This document shows, piece after piece, positions 16,793-25,495 of a stretch of 64,000 nucleotides of DNA (the first letter of the stretch is position 1; each line of letters begins with the position of its first letter). Below the pieces are notes generated by a model. It was given only the letters and a program-made list of their open reading frames with translations. It was not told the DNA's origin and did no database searches. Source of the stretch: Hymenobacter jeongseonensis (GTDB lineage: Bacteria; Bacteroidota; Bacteroidia; Cytophagales; Hymenobacteraceae); contig NZ_JADQDQ010000014.1 of NCBI RefSeq assembly GCF_015694725.1, positions 18,429-82,428 on the forward strand, read 5' to 3'. Made by a program: the position numbers and the translations under genes.

Positions 16793-17903
16793 ATTGAACG
16801 GGGTTCGTAGGGGTTTCAGCGATTAAGACCGCAAAAGTACGTCCAAATCCGGCCGTTAGCAAATCTCTGAATACCTCGCCGGTGAACTGTTCGCTCTCGA
16901 AATGACCCACGTCGCACAGCATCAAGCGGCCTTCGGCGCCAAAAAACTCGTGGTATTTCACGTCGCCCGTGACGTAGGCATCGGCTCCGGCCGCTCGCGC
17001 CGCGCCAATGAGAAAGGCACCCGCCCCGCCGCAAATGGCCACCGTGCGGATTGGCTTGTCGAAAGGCGTGTGGCGCACCACCGGCACCAGCAGCTGCGCT
17101 TTGAGCATGGCGCGGAAAGCGGCCGGGGCCATTGCCGTCGGCAGCTCGCCCACCATGCCGGCACCTATATCCGTTTGCGTATTTTCGAGCTTAATCAGCT
17201 CATAGGCCACTTCCTCATAAGGGTGCGCTTCCCGCAGGGCCCGCAGCACGGCCGCTTGGCGATGCAGAGGCAGCAGTACTTCCAAGCGCAATTCGGGCAG
17301 GGACGTGGGCTGCTGCGGGGTGCCAATGTGGGGCGCCGTGCCAGTGCCGGGCGTAAATGTACCAGTGCCGGCCACCTGAAAGCTGCAGTCTGCATACTGG
17401 CCCACCTGGCCGGCTCCGGCGGCATACAGGGCGCGCAACACGTGGCCCGCCAGGTCAGTCTGCTGGTCTTCGGGCCGGTGCGGCACGTAGGTGATAAGGC
17501 GGGCCAACGTTCCGCTTTGGGGCGCTAAAATCCGGGTTTTCGTGAGGCCGAGCTTCTGGGCGAGCTTGTCGTTCACGCCGCCGCGAACATTGTCGAGGTT
17601 GGTGTGGGCCGCGTAAATGGCCACGTCATTTTTCAGCGCCGCAATGATGGTTTGCTCCACTTCATTGGCTCCGGTGAGGCGCTTGAGGGGCCGAAAAATG
17701 ACCGGATGATGGCACACCACCACGTTGCAACCGCGCTTCAGCGCCTCGGCCACCACGGCCGGGGTGCAATCGAGCGCAATAAGAACGCCTGTTATTTCAG
17801 CTGTGGGGTCGCCGCATTGCAGGCCTGCATTGTCGTAGCTTTCCTGGTAGGCGAGGGGGGCGGCGGCCTCCAGCAGGCGCGAAAGGTCTTGAACGGTGGG
17901 CAT
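16782..17903 (-). CDS. Nif3-like dinuclear metal-centre protein
   Basis: A 373-residue member of the Nif3/YbgI family, which forms toroidal hexamers with a two-metal site per subunit; some databases label it GTP cyclohydrolase I type 2. VCHHPVIFRPLK (near residues 65-76) gives the metal histidines and GHFESEQF near the end the acidic ligand. The central insertion of about 100 residues between the two Nif3 halves is the PII-like domain typical of long members. ATG at 17903 is preferred over a GTG two codons earlier. It is paired with the zinc-ribbon gene, an arrangement conserved in many phyla. The physiological substrate is not known. Confidence 0.93.
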   Translation of the reverse strand: MPTVQDLSRLLEAAAPLAYQESYDNAGLQCGDPTAEITGVLIALDCTPAVVAEALKRGCNVVVCHHPVIFRPLKRLTGANEVEQTIIAALKNDVAIYAAHTNLDNVRGGVNDKLAQKLGLTKTRILAPQSGTLARLITYVPHRPEDQQTDLAGHVLRALYAAGAGQVGQYADCSFQVAGTGTFTPGTGTAPHIGTPQQPTSLPELRLEVLLPLHRQAAVLRALREAHPYEEVAYELIKLENTQTDIGAGMVGELPTAMAPAAFRAMLKAQLLVPVVRHTPFDKPIRTVAICGGAGAFLIGAARAAGADAYVTGDVKYHEFFGAEGRLMLCDVGHFESEQFTGEVFRDLLTAGFGRTFAVLIAETPTNPVQYDC

Positions 17904-17981
17904 AGGCACTAATGAATATCAAGGGGCAAATAACCGGCTTCCGGCACGAACATGCCTGTGGAATGGTTGGGCCGCCTATTA

Positions 17982-18668
17982 TTACTGGATAATAAGCGAG
18001 CCAAGCTCGGCTACATAGTGGGCCACATTGGCTTCTAATTCGCGACGGCGGTACTGCATGAGGTAGCGGGGATGGTCGAGAACGACAACGTAGTCGAATA
18101 AGCCCAGTTCCTCATTAAGGCGGTGCAGGAAGGTGCCGTTGCGCTTGCCCAGGCTCACGGCTACATCCGTTCGCAGTCCCAATTCCTGCACCTGTTGGCG
18201 CAACGAAAGGCGCATGTCTGGCCAAAGGGCCTCGGTGAGGGCCGGAGAGTCGTAATAATTGTAGTTCAAGCCGGCACGCAGCAAGACCAACGGATATATC
18301 GAACCCAGGTAAAAATGCTGGTAAAATTCCTCGGCTCCCCCAAGGGCCGCAATTACTTGGTAAACAAATTGGGTCGAAAGCTCTGGCCGCTGCGGGGGCA
18401 ATTCATGGTTGATGCCGCACCAGGCGCGCAAAGCCGCGGGGTCGGTAAAAGCGACTCCGGTGCGGCCCATTCCCAGGCGGCCGGGGTTGATGCCCAACAC
18501 GGCCACCCGCGGCCGGTTATCGGCGTAGAATCGATGGCCAAATTGCCGGAATAATTCCTGCACTTCCACCTCACGAAACGGGCTGTGCGCCACCACCTCC
18601 TTTGGCAAGTGCTTGGGCAGGGGAAATTCAGTGAGGAACCGAAACAGGCGGGCAGCGAAATCAGACAT
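17982..18668 (-). CDS. uracil-DNA glycosylase superfamily protein, SMUG2-like
   Basis: A 228-residue protein with the glycosylase motif GINPGRLGMGRTGV (about 59-72), where Asn-Pro-Gly occupies the water-activating loop, and LDHPRYL near residues 198-204 in place of the HPSP-type DNA-intercalating loop of SMUG enzymes. This fits the DUF4918/SMUG2 branch, thought to remove uracil or damaged pyrimidines. The Asp of classical UDG is absent, as in SMUG enzymes. It lies alone between the Nif3-like gene and a small membrane protein. Enzymatic specificity cannot be deduced. Confidence 0.85.
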   Translation of the reverse strand: MSDFAARLFRFLTEFPLPKHLPKEVVAHSPFREVEVQELFRQFGHRFYADNRPRVAVLGINPGRLGMGRTGVAFTDPAALRAWCGINHELPPQRPELSTQFVYQVIAALGGAEEFYQHFYLGSIYPLVLLRAGLNYNYYDSPALTEALWPDMRLSLRQQVQELGLRTDVAVSLGKRNGTFLHRLNEELGLFDYVVVLDHPRYLMQYRRRELEANVAHYVAELGSLIIQ

Positions 18669-18715
18669 AGGTAAACCGCGAACAGACGTTGAAAACGCCT
18701 TCGATAAAACGATAT

Positions 18716-19405
18716 TTATTCGCTACTAACACGTGTGGAATGGTCCGAACGTGTCCGTTCATTCAACGGAATCGAGACGGCAAAGCTGCCTGGTCCCAGG
18801 TTGATTCGGCCTAATAAGGGAAACAACCCGCGGCCGTGCCGGTGGTGTGCGGCGAACTGAAAGGCATCGAAAAGCAAGAGTACACTGCCTTGCAGCAGCA
18901 GCGACTGGCCGTACCCACGCCAGCGGTCCGTAGAACCGGAGGCGGTTGGGTTGCGGCTTTTTTCCAGCAGATAAAGCCCGGTGGTGAGGTAAGCCACATC
19001 CAGTCCCGCGTTGAAGAGGTACAAATTCTCGGTGCGGAGCTGGTGGCGCACGGTGCCGGTCCGGTCGGTGACGGGCAAGCGCTTGGCTCGCCGGGCCGCG
19101 AGGTAGCTCGCCCCCGCCAGAGCAAGGTTGATGGCCCCCCAGCCACTATTCATTTGATGGAAATAACGGGCTGACCCATCCGTTTGCCCGGTGGCGATGC
19201 CGCTGACCAGCAAATTGGTCACGGCCCAACTACCCAAAACGGCCATGCCGCGTTGGTCGAGGCGAGTGCGCTCCGCATTAAACGTTGCCAAGGGCGTGGC
19301 AACCAGCGGAACGGCTTGTGACAACGAATCGACGACGGTTTGGGCCAATGCGCGCGGGTGGTTGAACATACCGAGCAGGCAAATAAGCAAGAACAGCAAG
19401 CGCAT
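18716..19405 (-). CDS. uncharacterised exported or membrane protein
   Basis: 229 residues starting with a clear signal-like sequence (RLLFLLICLLGMFNHPRALA). Further hydrophobic segments appear at about 55-70 (MAVLGSWAVTNLLVSGIA), 90-105, 130-150 and 168-185, so it is probably an integral membrane protein with four helices. It has a pair of tyrosine/leucine segments (YLFNAGLDVAYLTTGLYLLE) that recur in Bacteroidota proteins of unknown function. I do not recognise a catalytic motif. It is divergent from lpxK with a gap of 116 bases. Confidence 0.75.
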   Translation of the reverse strand: MRLLFLLICLLGMFNHPRALAQTVVDSLSQAVPLVATPLATFNAERTRLDQRGMAVLGSWAVTNLLVSGIATGQTDGSARYFHQMNSGWGAINLALAGASYLAARRAKRLPVTDRTGTVRHQLRTENLYLFNAGLDVAYLTTGLYLLEKSRNPTASGSTDRWRGYGQSLLLQGSVLLLFDAFQFAAHHRHGRGLFPLLGRINLGPGSFAVSIPLNERTRSDHSTRVSSE

Positions 19406-19521
19406 GGGAGCAGCGGGGTAACGGTGATGACGGTGGCAAGCAACCGCTTCGTGGCCGCTTTGTGTAGCTGGCCCGCCGGGGGCCGTACTTTTACGGCTCT
19501 GGTTTGGTGCCTAGCTCGCGT

Positions 19522-20616
19522 ATGCAGTCCGTTTTGGCTTTTCTGTTGTTGCCTTTTTCCTGGCTTTACGCGGCCGTCATGGCCGTTCGCAACTGGCTGT
19601 ACGACGCGGGCTGGCGGAAATCGGAAACCTTTGCCGTGCCGCTGATAAACGTGGGCAACCTGCGCGTGGGCGGCACCGGCAAGACGCCCCACGTAACGTG
19701 GCTCCTCGAAGAGCTGCTGCGCCAGGGGCATCGGCCAGCCGTCTTGAGCCGGGGCTACGGCCGCCGCACCACCGGCCCGCGCCTGGCCACCGCCGCCGAC
19801 TCGGCCGCCACGGTGGGCGACGAGCCGTGGCAATACTACCAGCACTTTTCGGCGCACCGCGTGCCCGTGGCCGTGGCCGAGAAGCGCGGGCTTGGCGTGC
19901 GGTTGTTGCAGCAAACCCATCCGGAAGTATCCGTCATCGTGCTCGACGATGCGTACCAGCACCGCGCCGTTCGGCCCACGCTCAATGTGCTGCTCACGGA
20001 GCTGGCGCGCCCGTTCTATCAAGACCATGTGCTGCCCGCGGGGCGTCTGCGCGAGCGCCGGAGCGGCGCCCGCCGTGCCGATGTCATCATCGTGACCAAG
20101 TGCCCGCTCGACCTGTCGGTGGAAGCCAAAGCCGCTGTTGAGCAGCGCATTAGGGCCTACTGCCGGCCTGCCGTGCCAGTACTTTTTTCGTCCTATGAAT
20201 ACGGGGCGCCCCAGCCGTTGCCTCACGTTGCCGAAGGCGTTTCGCCGCTACTCCCAAGCGATACGCTGGCCAAGCCACCGGCCCGTCCGGCCGTGCTGCT
20301 CACGGGGATTGCGCAGCCGGGCCCGCTGCGCGATTACCTCGAAAGCCAGGGCTATTTCATTCAGTATCATGCCGTTTTGCCGGACCATCATGTATTCCAG
20401 CCCGCTGATTTAACAGCCTTGCGGGCGCATTGGCAGCCGGGGTGGCCTATTTTTACCACCGAGAAGGATGCAACTCGCCTGCTTGCCCCCGTGCTCGCGG
20501 CGGCGCTGGCCGGGTTGCCGTTCTATACCATTCCGGTGCGGGTGGCGTTTCGGGGCGGCGATGACGCGGTGCTGCGCCAGCTGCTGTCCGGGGTGCTGGC
20601 GGCCAGAAGAAACTGA
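19522..20616 (+). CDS. lpxK: tetraacyldisaccharide 4'-kinase (lipid A biosynthesis)
   Basis: Phosphorylates the 4' position of the lipid A disaccharide at the inner membrane. The 364-residue protein has an N-terminal membrane helix, the LpxK signature VGNLRVGGTGKTPH containing the P-loop (about 44-57), SRGYGRR soon after, and VIVLDDAYQHR in the second half. The ATG at 19522 was chosen; the upstream extension of six codons lacks family sequence. A TACTTTTA box with TTTG 23 bases before it lies 28 bases upstream (19486-19493), an imperfect Bacteroidota promoter. The downstream porin gene follows after 31 bases and may share the transcript. Confidence 0.96.
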   Translation: MQSVLAFLLLPFSWLYAAVMAVRNWLYDAGWRKSETFAVPLINVGNLRVGGTGKTPHVTWLLEELLRQGHRPAVLSRGYGRRTTGPRLATAADSAATVGDEPWQYYQHFSAHRVPVAVAEKRGLGVRLLQQTHPEVSVIVLDDAYQHRAVRPTLNVLLTELARPFYQDHVLPAGRLRERRSGARRADVIIVTKCPLDLSVEAKAAVEQRIRAYCRPAVPVLFSSYEYGAPQPLPHVAEGVSPLLPSDTLAKPPARPAVLLTGIAQPGPLRDYLESQGYFIQYHAVLPDHHVFQPADLTALRAHWQPGWPIFTTEKDATRLLAPVLAAALAGLPFYTIPVRVAFRGGDDAVLRQLLSGVLAARRN

Positions 20617-20647
20617 TTTTAACTTTTGACTTAGTTGGATTTCATTT

Positions 20648-22705
20648 GTGAATTCCGGCGTATTCGGTACCTGTTTGAAGGCGAAGCAACGAGAATTTTT
20701 GGAAGCATGGCCGCTGCGGTGGTGCTTAGTGGGACTATTCCTGCTGCTGGCTGGCGGGGGGCGCTATGCCCAGGCGCAGGTGCTCGACGATTCGACCCGG
20801 GTAATTTACGGCCCCAAAACCACGCGGATTATTTACGAGGCCGATGTCCTGCGCGATTCCACATCGGGCACCCCGCTCGATACCACGCTCACGCGCTGGC
20901 CACAGGCCCGGTTCTGGCTCTACGACACCACTTTTCAGCAGGACTTGGGCGCCGTGGGCACCGCGTCGCGGCCGTTGCTCTACCAGCCCAGCCTGCAACT
21001 GGGGGCGCGGTTTGGCCGCAACGTTTTCGACCGGTACGCCCGCGACGCCACCAAGGTCCCGTATTACGATTCCCGGTCGCCGTACTCCTTTTTTCGGCTG
21101 GTTCAATCCGGTTCTGGTGAGCAGGTTTTCGAAATCAGCTACAGCCGCAGCCTGAAGAAAAACTTCAGCGTGGGCGTGGCCTACGAACGAATTGCGTCGA
21201 ATAAAATTCTGGCTTCCAGGTCTCCCCGCGACGGCTTGGTGGAGCATTCCAACCTGTTGTTCTTTAGCCGCTACCAAACCGAGGACGAGCGGTACCATTT
21301 GCTTTTCAATTTCAGCAACGTGCGGCATCGGGCCATCGAGCAGGGCGGCATTTGGCCCGTGATTACCACCACGCGCCTGCCCAGCAACCTCGATAGCCTC
21401 GGTGGCCAAACCCGGCCCGACGACCTGTTCAACTACGGCCGGGAGCGAGTGTACCTCACCCAGGCGGCCAACAAAGAAGACCGCGACGAGCTGTACTTCA
21501 CGCAGACGTACCGTTTGCTCGGTCGCGGCCTCACTGTCTACCACACCTTCGATGCCAAGCGCCAGTACAACAGCTATTCGGACCTGGAGCTAAACGCCGA
21601 CGGCACCGGCAATTTCCGGTTTTACCCCGCCAATCTTGTGCGCAATACCCGGGCTACCATCGACCGAGCCGAGTACCGCCAAGTCGAAAATACCGTGGGC
21701 CTGCTGGGCCGTACCAATGCCGTGGAATACCGCCTCTACGCCCGCGACCGGCTGGCTTCGCTCAGCAGCCGGCGGCTCGATTCTACGTCGCAGGTCAGCG
21801 GATTGCCGCTCATCACCGGAGCGCCCACGCGCAATTTCAACGAGGTTTTCTTTGGGGGGACGGCGGCCTTCAACTACCGCACTATTTACGCTGTGGAAGC
21901 GGCCGGGGAACTGCATGCTTTTTCCTTGGGCAGCCCTTACACCAACTACCCGGAATACTGGCTGAAGGCCGTGGTGCGCACCGGCCCACTGTCGGCCGAG
22001 GCCATGCGTAGCTCCGCTTCGCCTACGCTGACGCAGCAGGAATTCGTTGGCAATCACTACGAATGGCACCATCTGCCCGGCAGCAGCAGCGAGTTTCGCA
22101 ACACCGGCACCACTCAGCTGACTGGCCGCATTCGCCTGAAAATTCCTGACCTGGGCCGGCTGACCGGGCAGCGTTTTGAAGCCAGCGTCAGCGGCGTCAA
22201 CATCGTGGATTTGGTGTACTACAACACCGCCGGAGTGCCCGAGCAAATCGACGTGGCGCGCAACCTGCTCATCGTCACGGCCCGGCACAAGGTGGGCGTG
22301 GGCCGGGTAAATTTCGACAACCAAGCCACCTACACCAAAGGCGGCGACGTGGACGGCCTGAGAATTCCGGCGCTGGTGACTAACTCGCGGGTTTACTACG
22401 AAAGTTACATTTTCCGAAAAGCGCTGCTCAGCCAGGTAGGCGCGGAGCTGTACTACCAATCGCGCTTTCGCGCCTTCGATTACAGCCCGAGCACGCAGCA
22501 ATTTTACCAGCAGAATACCTTCACCATCCGCAACTACCCGGTGGTAAATGTTTTCTTTTCGGCTGATATCAAATCAGTGACCGTATTCCTGAAAGCCGCG
22601 TACGTCAACCAGGGAATTATGGGCGATGGCTATTTCACCACCCCGTATTACACGGGGTATCCGCGGCGTTTTCAATTAGGATTGAGGTGGGATTTCTTTA
22701 ATTAA
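20648..22705 (+). CDS. putative outer-membrane porin (Porin_10-like)
   Basis: A 685-residue exported protein. The N-terminus has a charged stretch followed by a hydrophobic core ending near AGGGRYAQAQ. The mature part alternates aromatic and polar residues with Tyr/Phe at strand ends (FEISYSRSLKKNFSVGVAYE) and ends FQLGLRWDFFN, an aromatic C-terminal beta signal. This matches the large putative porin family of Bacteroidota. Substrate unknown. The start is uncertain: GTG at 20648 gives a somewhat long n-region of about 20 residues. The lpxK-porin-miaE order with gaps of 31 and 10 bases suggests one operon. Confidence 0.88.
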   Translation: MNSGVFGTCLKAKQREFLEAWPLRWCLVGLFLLLAGGGRYAQAQVLDDSTRVIYGPKTTRIIYEADVLRDSTSGTPLDTTLTRWPQARFWLYDTTFQQDLGAVGTASRPLLYQPSLQLGARFGRNVFDRYARDATKVPYYDSRSPYSFFRLVQSGSGEQVFEISYSRSLKKNFSVGVAYERIASNKILASRSPRDGLVEHSNLLFFSRYQTEDERYHLLFNFSNVRHRAIEQGGIWPVITTTRLPSNLDSLGGQTRPDDLFNYGRERVYLTQAANKEDRDELYFTQTYRLLGRGLTVYHTFDAKRQYNSYSDLELNADGTGNFRFYPANLVRNTRATIDRAEYRQVENTVGLLGRTNAVEYRLYARDRLASLSSRRLDSTSQVSGLPLITGAPTRNFNEVFFGGTAAFNYRTIYAVEAAGELHAFSLGSPYTNYPEYWLKAVVRTGPLSAEAMRSSASPTLTQQEFVGNHYEWHHLPGSSSEFRNTGTTQLTGRIRLKIPDLGRLTGQRFEASVSGVNIVDLVYYNTAGVPEQIDVARNLLIVTARHKVGVGRVNFDNQATYTKGGDVDGLRIPALVTNSRVYYESYIFRKALLSQVGAELYYQSRFRAFDYSPSTQQFYQQNTFTIRNYPVVNVFFSADIKSVTVFLKAAYVNQGIMGDGYFTTPYYTGYPRRFQLGLRWDFFN

Positions 22706-22715
22706 TAAGTGGCAG

Positions 22716-23312
22716 ATGAAAGAAAAAACCATTCTTAAGCTAAAGCTGAATACGGACCCGCGCTGGGTAGATATTGCTGGTAAAAACATCGAAGATATTT
22801 TGGTTGACCACGCTTGGTGCGAGCAAAAAGCCGCCAGCACCGGCATCAGCATGATTATCCATTATCCCGAGAAAACGCGCCTCGTCGACGAGCTCACCGA
22901 TTTGGTGGCCGAGGAGTGGAGCCACTTCGAAAGAGTGCTGCTGGAGCTGCGCAAACGGGGTTTTCAGCTGGGCCGGCCGCGCCGCGACGAGTACGTGGTG
23001 CAGCTGCTGGCGCACGTGCGCAAAGGCGGTGCCCGCGAGCGTCAACTCATGGACCAGCTCCTGGTTTCCGCCCTAATAGAAGCGCGCAGCTGCGAGCGGT
23101 TTAAGTTGCTCTGGCAAAATATAGCCGACCAAGAACTCAGCAAATTCTATTACGAATTAATGGTTTCCGAAGCCGCGCATTTTGTTAGCTACGTCGAATT
23201 AGCGAAGGAATATTGCGACCCGAAATTAGTTGAAGAGCGGTTGCAGGAACTATTGAAAATCGAGGGGGAAATCGTGACTAATTTACCCGTTCGCGACGAC
23301 CGAATTCACTAA
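22716..23312 (+). CDS. miaE: tRNA-(ms2io6A)-hydroxylase MiaE
   Basis: A non-haem di-iron monooxygenase that hydroxylates ms2i6A37 to ms2io6A37 using O2. The 198-residue protein carries the ferritin-like ligand set: DHAWCEQKAA near 28-37, EEWSHFERV near 65-74 with a His two residues after Ser, EARSCERF near 113-120 and SEAAHFVSY near 142-150, giving Glu and ExxH-type ligands. It works on the product of MiaB, encoded 10 kb to the left. It starts at ATG 22716, ten bases after the porin stop, and is followed by a palindromic terminator. Confidence 0.95.
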   Translation: MKEKTILKLKLNTDPRWVDIAGKNIEDILVDHAWCEQKAASTGISMIIHYPEKTRLVDELTDLVAEEWSHFERVLLELRKRGFQLGRPRRDEYVVQLLAHVRKGGARERQLMDQLLVSALIEARSCERFKLLWQNIADQELSKFYYELMVSEAAHFVSYVELAKEYCDPKLVEERLQELLKIEGEIVTNLPVRDDRIH

Positions 23313-23319
23313 GCTTGGG

Positions 23320-23397
23320 GTATCGCAAAGCAAGAAGAGGGTGCGCAAGGTCGATGTTCAATCAGACCTTGTGCACCCTCTTCTTGTGTTGCGGATA
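23320..23397. terminator. long imperfect palindrome between miaE and fahA
   Basis: Arms of about 33 bases (23320-23352 and 23365-23397) pair with only a one-base indel and three mismatches around a 12-base loop. There is no T-run, so it is not a textbook intrinsic terminator, but it lies between convergent genes where a bidirectional transcription stop is expected. Confidence 0.75.
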
Positions 23398-23404
23398 CTT
23401 TGCG

Positions 23405-24691
23405 TTATTCGGAGGGTAGGACGGTGCCCGTAACTTCGCCAAAGCCAATTCGGATTCCTTCTTTCTCGGCGTAGCCGCGCATCGTCACCGTGTCGCCATC
23501 AAGCAGGAATTTGCGCTCGGTGCCATCGGCCAGCGGTACGGGCCGGGTGCCGCGCCACGCCAGTTCCAACATGGAGCCGAGGGAGTCGGGGGTTGGGCCG
23601 CTGATTGTGCCCGAAGCATACAGGTCGCCGGCTTCGAGGTTGCAACCGTTGGATGCGTGGTGGGTCAGTTGCTGGGCCATGCTCCAGTACATCAGACCGA
23701 AATTGGTCCGGCTGAGGGTCGTTTCGGGTCCTCCGGCAGGAGTGAGGGCCACTTCCAGGTTGATGTTGAAGTTGTGCTCGCCACTTTGGGCAAGGTAGGG
23801 CAGGGGTGCGGGCTCCTGCACCGGCCCCGCAATGCGGAAAGGCTCCAGCGCATCGAGCGTAACCACCCACGGCGCCATGCTACTGCCAAAATTTTTGCCC
23901 AGAAACGGCCCCAGCGGCACGTATTCCCAGCTTTGCAGGTCGCGGGCGCTCCAGTCGTTGAACAGGCAGAGGCCGAAGATGTGGTCTTCGGCTTCGGCGA
24001 TGGGAACGGTGGTGCCCAAAGCGGTGCCGGTGCCGACCACGAAGCCCATTTCCAGCTCGAAATCGAGCTGGCGGCTGGGTCCAAAAGTTGGCAAGTCTTC
24101 ATCGGGCGCTTTGCGCTGGCCGTTGGGCCGCTTGATATCGGTGCCTGACACCACGATGCTGCTGGTGCGGCCGTGGTAGCCGATGGGCAAGTGGCGCCAG
24201 TTGGGCAGCAGCGCATTGGCCGGGTCCCGGAACATGGTGCCGACGTTGGTGGCGTGTTCGATGCTGCTGTAGAAATCGGTGTAGTTGGCCGGTTTAATGG
24301 GGCGTAGCAGGCGCACTTCGGTTTGGCGCAGCAGGCACTGGCGCACGGCTTCTTCGTTGTCGCGCAGCTCCGGCGCGTCGTGGCGCAACATCTCACTTAC
24401 GCGCTGCCGCACAGCCCGCCACGCCGGCCGGCCCAACCGTAGAAAGGCATTGAGGGAGCGGCGGCGAAAGACCTTGGGCTGGGCATCGCCTAACTCAACC
24501 AAATCCTCGAAGTAGCCGTGCTGGCTGGCAGCATACAGGTCGAGCACGTAGCCCCCGATGGCCACCGCCAGGTGCGGCCCCCGCTCATCGGTTTCGAATA
24601 CCCCAAAGGGCAGGTTTTGGATGGGAAAGTCGCTGGTTGGCGGAATATCAATCCAGGAGCGCAGGGTGGGCGAATTGGGCGAGGTAGCCAT
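23405..24691 (-). CDS. fahA: fumarylacetoacetase
   Basis: Last step of tyrosine catabolism, splitting fumarylacetoacetate into fumarate and acetoacetate. The 428-residue protein has the expected length. It shows the N-terminal FAA domain (LPFGVFETDERGPHLAVAIG), the catalytic region YTDFYSSIEHATNVG, the metal-site sequence LDFELEMGFVVG, and DLQSWEYVPLGPFLGKNFG with the conserved active-site lysine. The ATG at 24691 is preferred: a TAnnTTTG box overlaps the longer open frame. Other genes of the tyrosine pathway are not in the window. The gene is monocistronic and convergent with miaE. Confidence 0.97.
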   Translation of the reverse strand: MATSPNSPTLRSWIDIPPTSDFPIQNLPFGVFETDERGPHLAVAIGGYVLDLYAASQHGYFEDLVELGDAQPKVFRRRSLNAFLRLGRPAWRAVRQRVSEMLRHDAPELRDNEEAVRQCLLRQTEVRLLRPIKPANYTDFYSSIEHATNVGTMFRDPANALLPNWRHLPIGYHGRTSSIVVSGTDIKRPNGQRKAPDEDLPTFGPSRQLDFELEMGFVVGTGTALGTTVPIAEAEDHIFGLCLFNDWSARDLQSWEYVPLGPFLGKNFGSSMAPWVVTLDALEPFRIAGPVQEPAPLPYLAQSGEHNFNINLEVALTPAGGPETTLSRTNFGLMYWSMAQQLTHHASNGCNLEAGDLYASGTISGPTPDSLGSMLELAWRGTRPVPLADGTERKFLLDGDTVTMRGYAEKEGIRIGFGEVTGTVLPSE

Positions 24692-24715
24692 GAACAATGG
24701 GGAGGGGTACGCCGG

Positions 24716-24723
24716 CAAAAGTA
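24716..24723 (-). promoter_or_regulatory. putative -7 box of fahA
   Basis: TACTTTTG on the minus strand matches TAnnTTTG and lies 24 bases before the fahA ATG. No matching -33 element is seen. Confidence 0.45.
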
Positions 24724-24807
24724 GGGCCGGGGCTTCCTATTGCGTTGTTGAGCTTGATTAGAAGCCTGTTTTTTCTAACATTACGGTCTCCTTTTCATGC
24801 CCCTTCC

Positions 24808-25404
24808 ATGATTCACCCCGATACGGAATTACGTTTCATCAGCCCCGAAATCGGCTTTGGGGTGGTGGCTACCAAACTTATTCCCAAAGGCACCATCACC
24901 TGGGTGTTCGATTCGCTCGACCAGATTATCAGGCCCGAGGGTTTTGAAAAGTTGGACCCGCTGCAAAAGACGTTTTTAGATAAATACTGCTACCGCGACC
25001 CACAGGGCAACTACGTGCTGTGCGGCGACCATGCGCGGTTTGTTAACCACAGCTTCCGGTCCAGCTGCATGAGCACCGCCTATGACTGCGAGTTGGCTGT
25101 GCGCGACATCCATCCCGACGAAGAGCTAACCGACGACTACGGCTATTTAAACCCGACGGAACCGTTTGACTGCGTACCCGAGCCCGGCAGTAACCGAACC
25201 CAGGTATTGCCCGATGACCTCCTGAATTTCCACCGCGAGTGGGACGCTCAACTGCTTGAGGCCTTCGCGGATTTTAACAAGCTGAAACAGCCGTTGCTGC
25301 ACCTGCTGGCGCCTGCGCACCGCGCCAAAATTCTGGCCGTAGCAGCCGGAAAAGCTGCAATGGATTCCATCCTAAACTGCTACTGCGATACCAGTAAATC
25401 CTGA
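24808..25404 (+). CDS. SET-domain protein (putative protein-lysine methyltransferase)
   Basis: A 198-residue protein with the full set of SET motifs in order: GFGVVATKLIPKGT (AdoMet-binding N-SET, about 16-29), RFVNHS (about 77-82) and ELTDDYGY (about 106-113), whose Tyr is the usual catalytic residue. The canonical NHSC is NHSF here, with a Cys five residues later. The C-terminal sequence contains CYC (191-193), which recalls a post-SET cysteine pair but is too short for a complete zinc site. SET proteins are typical of eukaryotes and sporadic in bacteria; the substrate is unknown. The gene stands alone, and its stop codon lies inside a 57-bp palindrome. ATG 24808 was chosen because the upstream frame lacks family sequence. 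Confidence 0.88.
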   Translation: MIHPDTELRFISPEIGFGVVATKLIPKGTITWVFDSLDQIIRPEGFEKLDPLQKTFLDKYCYRDPQGNYVLCGDHARFVNHSFRSSCMSTAYDCELAVRDIHPDEELTDDYGYLNPTEPFDCVPEPGSNRTQVLPDDLLNFHREWDAQLLEAFADFNKLKQPLLHLLAPAHRAKILAVAAGKAAMDSILNCYCDTSKS

Positions 25405-25457
25405 TGCCGTTTGAAGGCAGACCCAATATCATTGGGCCTGCCTTCAAACGGCATCAG
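25401..25457. terminator. 57-bp palindrome containing the SET gene stop codon
   Basis: Outer arms of 20 bases (25401-25420 and 25438-25457) pair perfectly, and an inner CCCAAT/ATTGGG stem continues after one mismatch, leaving a 3-base loop. The left arm starts with the TGA stop of the SET gene. No T-run follows. It lies between convergent genes. Confidence 0.75.
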
Positions 25458-25495
25458 CTATGCAGCAGCAACTGCTTGCACGGATGGTGGAGGGC

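Noticed and set aside
19219..20226. Open frame of 335 codons opposite lpxK and the small membrane protein gene
   Set aside because: It crosses two well-supported genes and has no recognisable domain or start context.
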